Below are positions 1 to 9,165 of a stretch of DNA of 35,988 nt, piece after piece; position 1 is the stretch's first letter; every line of letters starts with the position of its first letter. The notes beneath the pieces were generated by a model. That model ran no database searches. It was not told the DNA's origin and was given only the letters and a program-made list of their open reading frames with translations. This DNA is from Seminavis robusta (Eukaryota > Bacillariophyta > Bacillariophyceae > Naviculales > Naviculaceae), in contig CAICTM010001145.1 of NCBI GenBank assembly GCA_903772945.1, forward strand, positions 1 through 35,988, given 5' to 3'. The position numbers and the translations under genes were made by a program.

Positions 1-1078
1 TTACACGTATGTCTCTGTCGAATTGGACCGTTTGCGATGGATTGCGAGCGATTGTTTTGCTGCTACGAGATTTGCGAAGGGTGTACTGACGTCATTCACG
101 GTCACTCGTGACTGGGGGGGGACTCGAGATATAATAAATATTATAGAGCGAATAAATATAAGATTATAAATATAAGTGAGCGTTAACTGTACGATACCTC
201 TGGCTGGCTGGCTGCAATCAGCAAAGGGGAAATGCCGAGCTCCCCACAGGTACCGGTAGATGTGCGCTTTGTACCGGTATCTAGCTAGCTAGAGTAATAA
301 ATGTTCCTCTAAGTTTCTGTTTTGTTTTTGTGCAACAGAGAAAGCCTGTGTCTGTCTGTCACTTGGTTAAAAAGGGGCATTTTAATAAAGTGTTTGTCCA
401 CATGACTTTCAAAACCAACTAGCTAGCTAGCTAGCTAGCTACTGTACCGTAGCTAGCTACAATAAATGGCACCATCAGGATTGAATGATCAATCTTCAAT
501 CTGCAATTGGCTGGGTACAGTCGTACGGTATCCCGCCCTTGCTTGGTCAAGGCATCCTCAAGGTGAATTCCATCAAGCCCAGGAACAAGTGTTGAAAAAC
601 AATGGATAGTCATAGATACATCATGGAGGTCGGGACGTTGCGGTTTGACAAAGACCAAAAGCTTGCACTTGTGTTGAAAGTTGAAAGAGCAGTTGAAGGT
701 TGAAGGGGTAGAAAGTACCTCTTGTGTTGGTGGTTGGCAATGGCCCTGCAAAGTGCGACGAAGGCACAAGGGCAGTTTTTGTGCGCCACGTAAGGGCGAT
801 AGGTGCAATACGCTTCCTTCAAAGATTTAAAGCATTCACAATTGCAATAACAAACAACGAAGGTTTGATTCATGCGTTGTTAAACCAAGTACAGTGTAAG
901 GCGCTTAGGGGCACAACCACGGACACGTCACCTCCTTTTCAGACCCTTCCGCTTCAACTCCGCCAGCAAAACATCAGTATCATAATTTCCCAGCACAGCA
1001 AAAAAAAACACACACACTATCTTGCATCCTCCACAATAAAACACACCACCAAACTATTATCAGCAACTAAGACGTACC
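1..1078. other. Intergenic region, no gene recognised
   Basis: No reading frame here looks like a known family. The stretch holds an AT-rich patch (about 129-176), TACCGGTA-type palindromes near 249 and 271, and CTAG microsatellites at 281-294, 419-442 and 450-460. A minus-strand open frame of 125 codons (431-808) exists but has no recognisable motif, so I do not call it. The last 80 bases before the next gene are rich in CA and A, as diatom 5' leaders often are. Confidence 0.5.
419..442. repeat. (CTAG)n microsatellite
   Basis: Six tandem CTAG tetranucleotides, a self-complementary unit that can pair with itself. Shorter tracts of the same unit lie at 281-294, 450-460, 14232-14248, 17982-17993, 24308-24322 and 35005-35023. 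All are outside the genes called here. Confidence 0.9.
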
Positions 1079-2497
1079 ATGAGCTCCCGTCCTCTTCACG
1101 TTGTCTTGGAACATCGCAGCGATGCCGAGTTCTGTGATTATCTCCAGTCTCTCCAAAGGCAGCGACCGCGTACCATGAACGTCTTTTCGGACTTTCAGTG
1201 GATCCAAACGGGTCAGATTATTCGTGGCGATCAGAGACGAGCTCTCTTTTGCGCATTGGGCAAGATGGCGTCGCAACTCAAGCATCTTCAGATTGACCTC
1301 TTGTGTGACTTGTACATTCCCGATGAAGAAGTGGACGCACTCGAGTTCAACTTGATTCATACTGATGAAAATGAAAATGAGAACACTGCCACCGTGCAAG
1401 ACAGCAACAGCGATGACGATGACGAAGGCGCCGTGCTGATTCAGAAACTGCAGGTCCTTCCTTGTTCCATCCTGACCAGTCTACTGCAACAAGCACCTCA
1501 GTTGGAATCTCTGAGCTTGAAAGAACTCTGGCTCTCGGGATCCACCCAAGAATTGGACGATCTGGTACACTGTCTGACCACCCATCCCACTCTCCACAAA
1601 GTAGACGTAAGGTGGAAACTGACGGGAGGACGACGTCATCATCATGCCCGGATCCTCGATCCCCTGATTGCCGGAATTTGTCGCATGCCCCAATTGACAC
1701 ATGTCAATCTCATGATCCCACACTGGTCCAACGAATTGGCGCTCTTGGCGAATACTAGTAGCAGGCTCATCACTACGGCCCAATTGACGGTCGAATCCAT
1801 GGAATGCCATCCCGATGGACTGGCCCAATTGTTACGAGATTGGAAACAACAACCTCCCACAAGCCTGCGTCGATTGGAATTGTCCGCCTTTTCCATCTTG
1901 CATCACGCCGGAACCGCACTGTTGGATCTCTTGCACCACAACGCCCACTTGGAACACTTGGCCGTTGTCGATCACAACATTTTTGGCACATCATCACAAT
2001 CACAATCATCACCATCACCCGAGGACCCACCATCGTTTGCCCACAAGTTGGTGGCAGCACTGGAAACCAATACGGCGTTGAAGCATTTGCAAATGATTAG
2101 TCGGGCATCATGTCGTCGTGGTCGCAATACCAAAAAATCCGCGGGGCGACCACTGTTTGCCCGTTTGTTGGAACAATCCAATTTGACCTTGCAACATGTC
2201 GATATTGCGCATCATGAAGGACTCTACTTTTCCGCTCCTGTACTCTCCTCTTTGCGTGAAGGTGGAGGACAACGACGAGAAGATGCCTTGGACTTTTATC
2301 TCCGGCTCAATCAAGAGGGATATCGACGACGACTCTTGAAGAATACCAATCATCCTAATGGGAACGACCACAATAGTCACCACAACAATAACGACAACGA
2401 ATGGTACCGAGCCGTGAAATATTACCAACAAGACACGGCCAGTCTGTTTGCCTTGTTGCAGGCGTGTCCATCGGTCCTGTCATCCTTGGCCCCCTAG
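1079..2497 (+). CDS. RNI-like leucine-rich repeat protein
   Basis: A 472-residue protein without signal peptide or membrane segment, so probably soluble. Residues about 125-385 form irregular leucine-rich repeats of the ribonuclease-inhibitor type: segments such as 'LESLSLKELWL', 'LTHVNLMI', 'LRRLELSAF' and 'LEHLAVVDHNIF' recur about every 25-35 residues, each ending near a helix-like 'LLDLLHHN' or 'LVAALETN'. An acidic Asn/Asp/Glu stretch (about 97-117) separates the N-terminal part. The end ('LDFYLRLNQEGYRRRLL' followed by a Trp and then 'LFALLQACPSVL') resembles the C-terminal signature common in diatom RNI-like LRR proteins; this is family knowledge from memory. An ATG preceded by a CA-rich leader supports the start. 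No F-box is visible. Partner and role are unknown; such proteins are usually binding scaffolds. Confidence 0.85.
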   Translation: MSSRPLHVVLEHRSDAEFCDYLQSLQRQRPRTMNVFSDFQWIQTGQIIRGDQRRALFCALGKMASQLKHLQIDLLCDLYIPDEEVDALEFNLIHTDENENENTATVQDSNSDDDDEGAVLIQKLQVLPCSILTSLLQQAPQLESLSLKELWLSGSTQELDDLVHCLTTHPTLHKVDVRWKLTGGRRHHHARILDPLIAGICRMPQLTHVNLMIPHWSNELALLANTSSRLITTAQLTVESMECHPDGLAQLLRDWKQQPPTSLRRLELSAFSILHHAGTALLDLLHHNAHLEHLAVVDHNIFGTSSQSQSSPSPEDPPSFAHKLVAALETNTALKHLQMISRASCRRGRNTKKSAGRPLFARLLEQSNLTLQHVDIAHHEGLYFSAPVLSSLREGGGQRREDALDFYLRLNQEGYRRRLLKNTNHPNGNDHNSHHNNNDNEWYRAVKYYQQDTASLFALLQACPSVLSSLAP

Positions 2498-3141
2498 ACA
2501 GCTACCGCTTCTACTAGGGAACTGTAAAAACCACCTAGCTAGATGGCTAGCAAAATGTAAAAACCACTTATAGTCTGCACATATTATCTTTCTCTTGGGC
2601 TCTCTCGTTGTTGGATCTTTTAGGTGTTTGGCTCAGCCAAGCCATTTTGGGTTCTAGCTAGTCGACGACGAGGCTTTGACTCCCACGGCTGCATGCATCG
2701 TCTCACCGTCTGCAGACGGTCTTGGGAGAGCTGAAAGGCCTGTGCGTCCATCGCACTGGCTTTCAAGCCGAGGATATGGGTTGCAGTCAGGACTTTCTTC
2801 TTTTAGATAGCTTCCGCGGCTGTATGCATCGTCTTACGTCGTTTCGACGGCCCTGTGCGTCCATGTAATGGCTGCTGGACTGTTCTCAAGAACCGCTGTA
2901 GGTAGACCTATTAGCACCCGCTTGAAGGGACCGTCGGATTCAAGCTTTTGGTTGCTCCGTGAACCACAATCGAGCTTCTTGTCTCGCAACAAATAACGCA
3001 TCTAAACATGTACTTATGAAGCTTTACACTGTTCTAACTAAACACTAAAAGCTGTCGCCAGTAAATAACAATACCCAATCTCGGAGCGTGGTCCCCACGC
3101 TTCGTCCTCGTCTATGGGCTGGATTCAATTCTCATGATCAT
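2498..3141. other. Intergenic region with imperfect direct repeat and a short hairpin
   Basis: No gene is visible. About 2679-2762 and 2812-2873 are related: both carry 'GGCTGYATGCATCGTCT', a GACGG-containing stem and 'CCTGTGCGTCCAT'. A short hairpin GCGTGG/CCACGC lies at about 3083-3098, close to the 3' end of the minus-strand coiled-coil gene. Confidence 0.5.
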
Positions 3142-6100
3142 TTATTCCCCATGTAACACAATGCTCCACGCCCGAAATGCTTGTTTGTACGTAGGTGTTC
3201 CTTCTTCAAAACGCTCTAGTACGCCCGCAATCACTCGCAAGGCGCCACCCTTCTTGAAGTTATCCCGGGCACGAGGATACGTGCACGAAAACCGCACAAT
3301 TCGACAACCGTCCTCTTGAATGGCAGCGTCGTCGGGAAAGTCGGTCATGTGCTTGGCAAGTTGAGGGAACATGTTCAAATCGAAAAACAGACCAACAATG
3401 CCCTTGGAGCTCATTAGATTGTTCAAAGCCCGAAAGCCCCTCTTGACAAGACGCGCGTCTTCCGGAAAAGCGTCCATGGCAGAGATGATACTCTCCAGCG
3501 CGCCCACCGATGCCAGGCAGATGCAAATGTTCCCAATGCCACCCACAGCCGCAAATGAAAGCTTCTTGTTCAGGAGCGAGAAAGCCGCAATCACTCGACA
3601 ACCTTCTTCCTGAACCAGCGACGATCCAACATGTCGTTTCATAGCATTGATCACAATCAAATGACCGCCAGCACGAAACAAGCTGGAACGATATCCGTCG
3701 CCTTCGCGTTCCCTATGGAGAATCTCCGTCAGCTGAGACATGCCCTTGTGTACTCCAGAAGCATCATCTCCAGCGATCGCCTGCATCAGCTCGATGAGTT
3801 CCTTGTTGTACAATGGATCCACAAGAGACGGCAAATGCTCCATGGCAAGTGCCGCCAAGAAATCTTTGGAAGTGCCGTTCTTAACAACTGTGCTCGTGTT
3901 AGCCGCCTTGGTCAATCGAGTAATTTCACTTTGAAGGTTGTTGACTTCTGTTCGGAGCTTGTCAACTTCTTCGTGGCTGACATCTGCGGCGACGTTGCTA
4001 TAGTCAGCTGTTTCCGCAGTTTCAAGATCAGTCTTCAATTGGCGGATGTCAGACTTCAACGCGCCAATGGCGCCGAAGCGTTTTCCCAGATCGTTGTCGA
4101 TTTCGCGTGTTTCTTCTTCCTTTAGCACCAGGTCCTCCTTGAGCTGATTCAATTCTGCTCGCAACATGTCTCGCACTCCAAAGTCATTATGGTCCCCCAG
4201 TTCAACTTCCTTGGCTGCAATTTGCTCCTTCAGATGATCCATCTCACCCTTGAGCTCTTCCAGTGCCTCCTTCATTGCTGTTTCGATTTCGTCAACTAGT
4301 ACGAGAAGTTGCTGGTCCTTTTCGTCGATTTGCCGTCCAAGCTCCTTGCTTCGAGCCACGACGTTTTGGCTATTTTGTTGCTGCTCTTTTCTTTCGCTTA
4401 GCTCCCTTGCCTGTTCGAGAACTTTCTTTTCTTTTTCCATCAATTGCCTTGTCAGTCTCCCATTCTCTCGCTCCCAGTGTCCATCAGTGTCGTCCTCGGA
4501 GTCGGACTGAACTGAGCGGTCAACGGACAACTTGTCGTTTTCTTCCTTGAGCATCTCATTCTTTACTTTGAGACGGTCATTCTGCTGTCGCTGCATATTG
4601 GACTTCTCGTTGAGTTGGTTGATAAGGGCTTGTAGACCATCAAGTTTCTGTTGCGTTTCCTCCAACACCTGCGATTTTTCGTCGATGGCGCATTGGAGTT
4701 CCCGAAGCCTCTCTTCCTTCTCTTTTAAGTGCGTAGCATTTTCTTGCACTGCTCTCCTGTGCTCACCGGCAATTTTTTCCGTGACTTCTATTTGTCGGCC
4801 CATCTCCTCCACGTTGGCTGTGAGGCTCTTGTTCAATTCATCCTTGGCCTTGACTTCCTCTTTGAGGCGTGACACAACCTCTTCTAGCCTTTTGTTGTCA
4901 GCAATCTGTTCCTGCAACTGGGTCTCCAAGAGAACATTGGAGACCCCTGACTCAAGCTCAGCAGTAAGCTTCACGTTCTGTTCTTTGGTTGCCTCCAGTT
5001 CAGCCTGCAAAGTATCCAGAGAATCTTGACTCTCCTTGCACACATCTTCGAGATCAGTAATGAGCTTTGCATGGGCGTCTTTCAATGACTCCATCTCTGT
5101 CTGATTGGTCTGCAGCTTTTGTTCCAGCTCAAATTTCTCATTCACCGACATTTCACGTTCAGCAGCTGCCTTAGCCTTTGCAGATTCAAGTGCGGACTGC
5201 AGAGTCTCCAGGGCTCCATGGTTCTCCTTGTCTCCATTTTCTAGATCAGCCAAGAGCTTGGCATTGACCTTCTGTAATGACTCTAACTGTGCCCGAGTTG
5301 TGGCAAGTTCTGCTCCCTTCTTGGTTGCACTTGCCAAGACTGCAGCATACTCAGCCTTGAGCCCATCCACGTCAGCCTGGGGCTTCTGTGCCGCTTCTTC
5401 ATTGACCAAATTCTCAAGCTTAGAAACAAGGCTGGCATTTTCCACCCTCAGTGATTCAAGAGCAGTCTGCAGTGTGTCAAGGTCCTCATCCTTTTTGGCA
5501 GACCTGCTGAAGAGATCAGCATACTTGGTTTTGAGCGCATATAACTCCGATTGAGGATTGTTCTGCCCAGTTTCCGCAGAAGGAATTCCCCTATCAGAAA
5601 CAACAGTGTCATTGCCTGCCTTGGCCAACTCAAGAGCCTTTTGCATAGAATCGAGGACGTCCTGGCTCTCCTTGTCTGCTGCTTCCAAATCAGCCAAAAG
5701 TTTGGCATTCACCTTTTCCAGAGATTCCATGTCTCTCTTGGCAGCCTCAACCACTCTGTCTTTTTGCATGGAATGGGCCAAGACGGTTGCATACTCAGCC
5801 TTGAGCCCAGCTATTTCAGCATTCAGGTCACTTCGCTTTTTCTTCTTGGAACGTTCCTCACCACCAGAAGCAAGGTTTTCATACTCTGTTTTGACAGACT
5901 CAAGGGCTTTTTGCAAAGTCTCAAGGGCTAGTTGGCTCTCCTTGTCTGCTGCTTCCAGATCAGAAAGGAGCTTGGCATTCACCTTTTGCAATGAATCCAT
6001 TTCTGTTCGAACAATTTGCAGGTCTTCATCCTTTTTGGCAGACCTGGTAAAGAGATCAGCATACTTAGTTTTGAGCGCATATAACTCTGATTGAGGATTG

Positions 6101-9100
6101 TTCTGCTTAGTCTCTGCAGAAGGAATTCCCCTCTCAGAAACAACAGTGTCATTGCCCGCCTTGGCAGACTCAAGGGCTTTCTGCATAGTCTCAAGCGCTT
6201 CCTGGCTCTCCTTGTCGGCTGCTTCCAAATCAGCCAAAAGCTTGGCATTCACCTTCTCCAGAGATTCCATGTGTCTCTGGGCAGCCTCAACCACTCTGTC
6301 TTTTTGCATGGAATCAGCCAAGACGGTGGCATACTCAGCCTTAAGCCCAGCAATTTCAGCATTCAGGTCACTTCGCTTTTTCTTCTTGGAACTTTCCTCG
6401 CCGCCAGAAGCAAGCTCTGCTTTGACAGATTCAAGGGCATTTTGCAGTGTCTCAAGGGCTAGCTGGCTCTCCTTGTCTGCTGCATTAAGATCAGAAAGGA
6501 GTTTGACATTCTCCTTCTTCAATGACTCCATTTCTAATTGGACACTTTGAAGGTCCTCATCCTTTTTGGTAGACCTGGTAAATAGATCAGCATACTTGGT
6601 TTTGAGCGCATATAACTCTGATTGAGGATTCTTCTGCCCAGTCTCCGCAAGAGGGACCCCCCTCTCAGTCACAACGGCGTCATTGTTGGCAGACTCAAGA
6701 GCCTTTTGCATATTATCCAGAGCATCTTGGCTCTCCTTATCTCCTGCTTCGAGATCGGCCAAAAGTTTGGCATTCACCTTCTGAAGAGATTCCATTTCTG
6801 TTTGAGCAGCTTGTAGGTCCTCATCCTTCTTGGCAGAACTGGCAAAAACATCAGCATACTTGGTTTTGAGTGCATACAACTCAGCTTGAAGATTCTGCTG
6901 CCCAGTCTCTGCAAGAAGGACCCCTCTCTCAGACACAACTGTGTCATTGCTTGCCTTGGCAGACTCAAGGGCTTTCTGCACAGTCTCAAGAGCTTCTTGG
7001 CTCTCCTTGTCTGCAGCTTCCAGATCAGCCAAAAGTTTGGTATTCACCCTCTCAAGAGATTCCATTTCTCCCTTTTGTTTAGAAGAGCTGGCCAAGAGGT
7101 TGGCATACTCTTTCTTAAAACCTTCCAATTCCACATGTTGCTCTTGCGCTTGCTTCCCTGTTTCTGCTGCATGGGTCTCCAGCTCTAAGGCAAGCTTGGC
7201 ATTGCTTACTTTGAGAGTTTCGAAACCTGTCTTGAGAGACTCATTCTTCTCCTGTGCTCCTTCTAAAGAAATCTGCAGCTTGGTGTAGGCTTCCTGCAAT
7301 GATTCCATTTCTGCCTGAAGAGCACGCAGTTCTTCTTTGTTCTGAGCTGCACTGGCTGCTAGGGTAGCATGTTCTCCGTTCACTCTATCTAATTCAGCCT
7401 TCAGGTTCTGTACTTCCTGCTCCTTCTCTGCTACAGAATCCTCCTGGTTAGAAGAAAGTTTCCGTTTTTCTTCCTCAAGAGCTGCAAGGGCGGACTGTGC
7501 TGACTCCAGAGACTCCACAGCCTCCTGGCTTTCTTTCTCAGCATCATCAAGATCAGCCACAAGCTTGGCGTTGATTTCTTTTAGAGAGTCGATCTCTCCC
7601 TGAAGATTTTCTAGCTCCTCCTTTTTGGTAGAGCTTGATTGGAGATTGGCATACTCAGCCTTCACATCATCCAATTCTGACTGAAGATTCTGCACATCCT
7701 GCTCCATCTGCTCTGCCATAGCTTTCATCTCAGAAGTAAGGTTTCCATTCTCTTCTTTGAAAGATTCAAGGGCGGTCTGCAGTGCTTCAGTGGCTTCTTG
7801 GCTTTCCTTTTCAGCATCATCAAGGTCCGCAACGAGTTTGGCATTGACTTCCTGTTGTGATTCCATGTTTGATTGCATCTTTAGAAGCTCCTCCTCTGTC
7901 TCCTTGAACCTGGACAATAGGTCAGCATTCTCAGCTTTGACACTATCCAATTCACTTTGAAGATCTTGTATTTCTTGCCCCTTCTGAGCCGCAAATGTCT
8001 CCAATTCGGAAGCAAGCTTGGGAATTTTTTCCTTGACAACTTCAAGCTCTGTCTGTGCAGCACCCAGCGATTCTTGGCTTTGTTTCCTTGCTTCTTCAAG
8101 ATCAGCCACAGCCTTCTCTTTCCCCATTTGCAGGGATTCTATTTCTGCCAGAGCGTTCTGAAGTTCCTCCTCCTGCTTGGCAGATTGTGTCACAAGCTCA
8201 GCATGTGCTGCCCTGACACTCTCCAATTCAGTTTGAAGATCCTTCACTTCCTGCCCCTTCAGTGCTGTTGAGGTCTCTAATTTGGCGGTGATGTTAGAGC
8301 TCTTGGCCTTGATAGATTCAAGCTCGGCCTGCAAGGCATCCAGGGATTCTTGGCTTTGTTTGCCAGCCTTGTCAAGATCAGCCACAAGCCTATCCTTATC
8401 CATTCGCAGGACCTCCAACTCTGACTGAGTGCTCTTCAGTTCCTCCTCCTGTTTGGTAGATTTTGCCACGAGTTCCGCGTGGTCTGCCTTAATGCCGTCC
8501 AGCTCAGACTGAAGCAAATTTCTGGAGGTTTCCAAAGATTCTAATTCTGCCTGAGTATTCTTCAACTCCTCCTCCTGTTTGGCGGACCTCATTGTTAGGT
8601 TGGCATGCTCCTCATTGATGCCATCCAGTTCTTCCTGGCGGATATTTTTAGAGGCTTGCAAGGTTTCAACTACAGAATGAGCATTCTGAGCTTCCTCCTC
8701 ATGCTTGGCAGATTTTGCCAAGAGCTCAGCATGTTCTGCCTTTATGCCATCCAATTCAGTGTGAAGAATTTCTCTGGAGGCTTCCAAGGCTTCCAATTTT
8801 GACTGAGTATTCTTCAACTCCTCCTCCTGTTTGGCAGATTTTGTTGTAACATTGGCATGCTCTTCATTGATCCCATCCAGCTCGGCCTGTAGGGTATTCC
8901 TGGAGACTTCCAAGGCTTCCAGATCTGACTGAGCATTTTTCAGGTCCTCTTCCTGCTTGGCAGATTTTGTCAGCAGCTCTGCATGCTCTGCCTTGATGCC
9001 ATCCAGCTCAGCCTGCAGGTTATTTCTGGAGGCTTCCACTTCTTCTAATTGCGACTGAGTATTCTGTGCATCCTCCTCATGCTTTGAAAACTTCGTCACA

Positions 9101-9165
9101 AGGTCAGCATGTTCAGCTTGGATCCCATCCAGCTCGGCCTGTAGGGTGTCCCTCGAGACTTCCAA
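3142..9165 (-). CDS. Giant coiled-coil protein, C-terminal part with ARM-like domain
   Basis: A 2,007-codon open frame, almost entirely charged coiled coil (Glu, Lys, Leu, Ala, Gln). The first part consists of 42-residue units (six heptads) of the type 'LQAELDGIKAEHAELLTKSA'. Longer units follow, built on 'LYALKTKYADLF', 'NAKLLADLEAADKESQ' and a basic 'KKKKRSDLNAEI' motif. From about residue 1400 the coiled coil is less repetitive. The last 240 or so residues are a different, globular, helical domain with repeated 'GGxxVI/ALE..I..MD' and 'VQEEGCRVIAAF', 'IQEDGCRIVRF', 'YKQAFRAWSIVL' segments, as in armadillo repeats. The frame is the same as that of the ORF at 9988-14121 (14121 minus 9165 is divisible by three). 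The Met at 9165 is therefore probably only the first Met after a broken stretch, not a true start. A filament, motor-adaptor or centrosomal/Golgi tether role is possible but not shown. Confidence 0.8.
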   Translation of the reverse strand: MEVSRDTLQAELDGIQAEHADLVTKFSKHEEDAQNTQSQLEEVEASRNNLQAELDGIKAEHAELLTKSAKQEEDLKNAQSDLEALEVSRNTLQAELDGINEEHANVTTKSAKQEEELKNTQSKLEALEASREILHTELDGIKAEHAELLAKSAKHEEEAQNAHSVVETLQASKNIRQEELDGINEEHANLTMRSAKQEEELKNTQAELESLETSRNLLQSELDGIKADHAELVAKSTKQEEELKSTQSELEVLRMDKDRLVADLDKAGKQSQESLDALQAELESIKAKSSNITAKLETSTALKGQEVKDLQTELESVRAAHAELVTQSAKQEEELQNALAEIESLQMGKEKAVADLEEARKQSQESLGAAQTELEVVKEKIPKLASELETFAAQKGQEIQDLQSELDSVKAENADLLSRFKETEEELLKMQSNMESQQEVNAKLVADLDDAEKESQEATEALQTALESFKEENGNLTSEMKAMAEQMEQDVQNLQSELDDVKAEYANLQSSSTKKEELENLQGEIDSLKEINAKLVADLDDAEKESQEAVESLESAQSALAALEEEKRKLSSNQEDSVAEKEQEVQNLKAELDRVNGEHATLAASAAQNKEELRALQAEMESLQEAYTKLQISLEGAQEKNESLKTGFETLKVSNAKLALELETHAAETGKQAQEQHVELEGFKKEYANLLASSSKQKGEMESLERVNTKLLADLEAADKESQEALETVQKALESAKASNDTVVSERGVLLAETGQQNLQAELYALKTKYADVFASSAKKDEDLQAAQTEMESLQKVNAKLLADLEAGDKESQDALDNMQKALESANNDAVVTERGVPLAETGQKNPQSELYALKTKYADLFTRSTKKDEDLQSVQLEMESLKKENVKLLSDLNAADKESQLALETLQNALESVKAELASGGEESSKKKKRSDLNAEIAGLKAEYATVLADSMQKDRVVEAAQRHMESLEKVNAKLLADLEAADKESQEALETMQKALESAKAGNDTVVSERGIPSAETKQNNPQSELYALKTKYADLFTRSAKKDEDLQIVRTEMDSLQKVNAKLLSDLEAADKESQLALETLQKALESVKTEYENLASGGEERSKKKKRSDLNAEIAGLKAEYATVLAHSMQKDRVVEAAKRDMESLEKVNAKLLADLEAADKESQDVLDSMQKALELAKAGNDTVVSDRGIPSAETGQNNPQSELYALKTKYADLFSRSAKKDEDLDTLQTALESLRVENASLVSKLENLVNEEAAQKPQADVDGLKAEYAAVLASATKKGAELATTRAQLESLQKVNAKLLADLENGDKENHGALETLQSALESAKAKAAAEREMSVNEKFELEQKLQTNQTEMESLKDAHAKLITDLEDVCKESQDSLDTLQAELEATKEQNVKLTAELESGVSNVLLETQLQEQIADNKRLEEVVSRLKEEVKAKDELNKSLTANVEEMGRQIEVTEKIAGEHRRAVQENATHLKEKEERLRELQCAIDEKSQVLEETQQKLDGLQALINQLNEKSNMQRQQNDRLKVKNEMLKEENDKLSVDRSVQSDSEDDTDGHWERENGRLTRQLMEKEKKVLEQARELSERKEQQQNSQNVVARSKELGRQIDEKDQQLLVLVDEIETAMKEALEELKGEMDHLKEQIAAKEVELGDHNDFGVRDMLRAELNQLKEDLVLKEEETREIDNDLGKRFGAIGALKSDIRQLKTDLETAETADYSNVAADVSHEEVDKLRTEVNNLQSEITRLTKAANTSTVVKNGTSKDFLAALAMEHLPSLVDPLYNKELIELMQAIAGDDASGVHKGMSQLTEILHREREGDGYRSSLFRAGGHLIVINAMKRHVGSSLVQEEGCRVIAAFSLLNKKLSFAAVGGIGNICICLASVGALESIISAMDAFPEDARLVKRGFRALNNLMSSKGIVGLFFDLNMFPQLAKHMTDFPDDAAIQEDGCRIVRFSCTYPRARDNFKKGGALRVIAGVLERFEEGTPTYKQAFRAWSIVLHGE
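5519..6859 (-). repeat. About 540-bp coding tandem repeat inside the coiled coil
   Basis: The segment starting 'GCATACTTGGTTTTGAGYGC' recurs at 5519, 6059, 6590 and 6854. The spacings are 540, 531 and 264 bp, all divisible by three. Each full unit encodes about 180 residues with the same order of blocks, including the conserved 'SKKKKRSDLN' motif in two units. Differences are mostly substitutions and in-frame indels, so the reading frame was kept under selection. Confidence 0.85.

Noticed and set aside
431..873. Overlapping minus-strand frames of 125 and 87 codons
   Set aside because: No motif, no domain and low-complexity neighbours; two competing frames over the same DNA. Most likely chance.
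724..1137. Plus-strand 137-codon frame running into the LRR gene
   Set aside because: It overlaps the start of a much better gene in another frame and encodes nothing recognisable.
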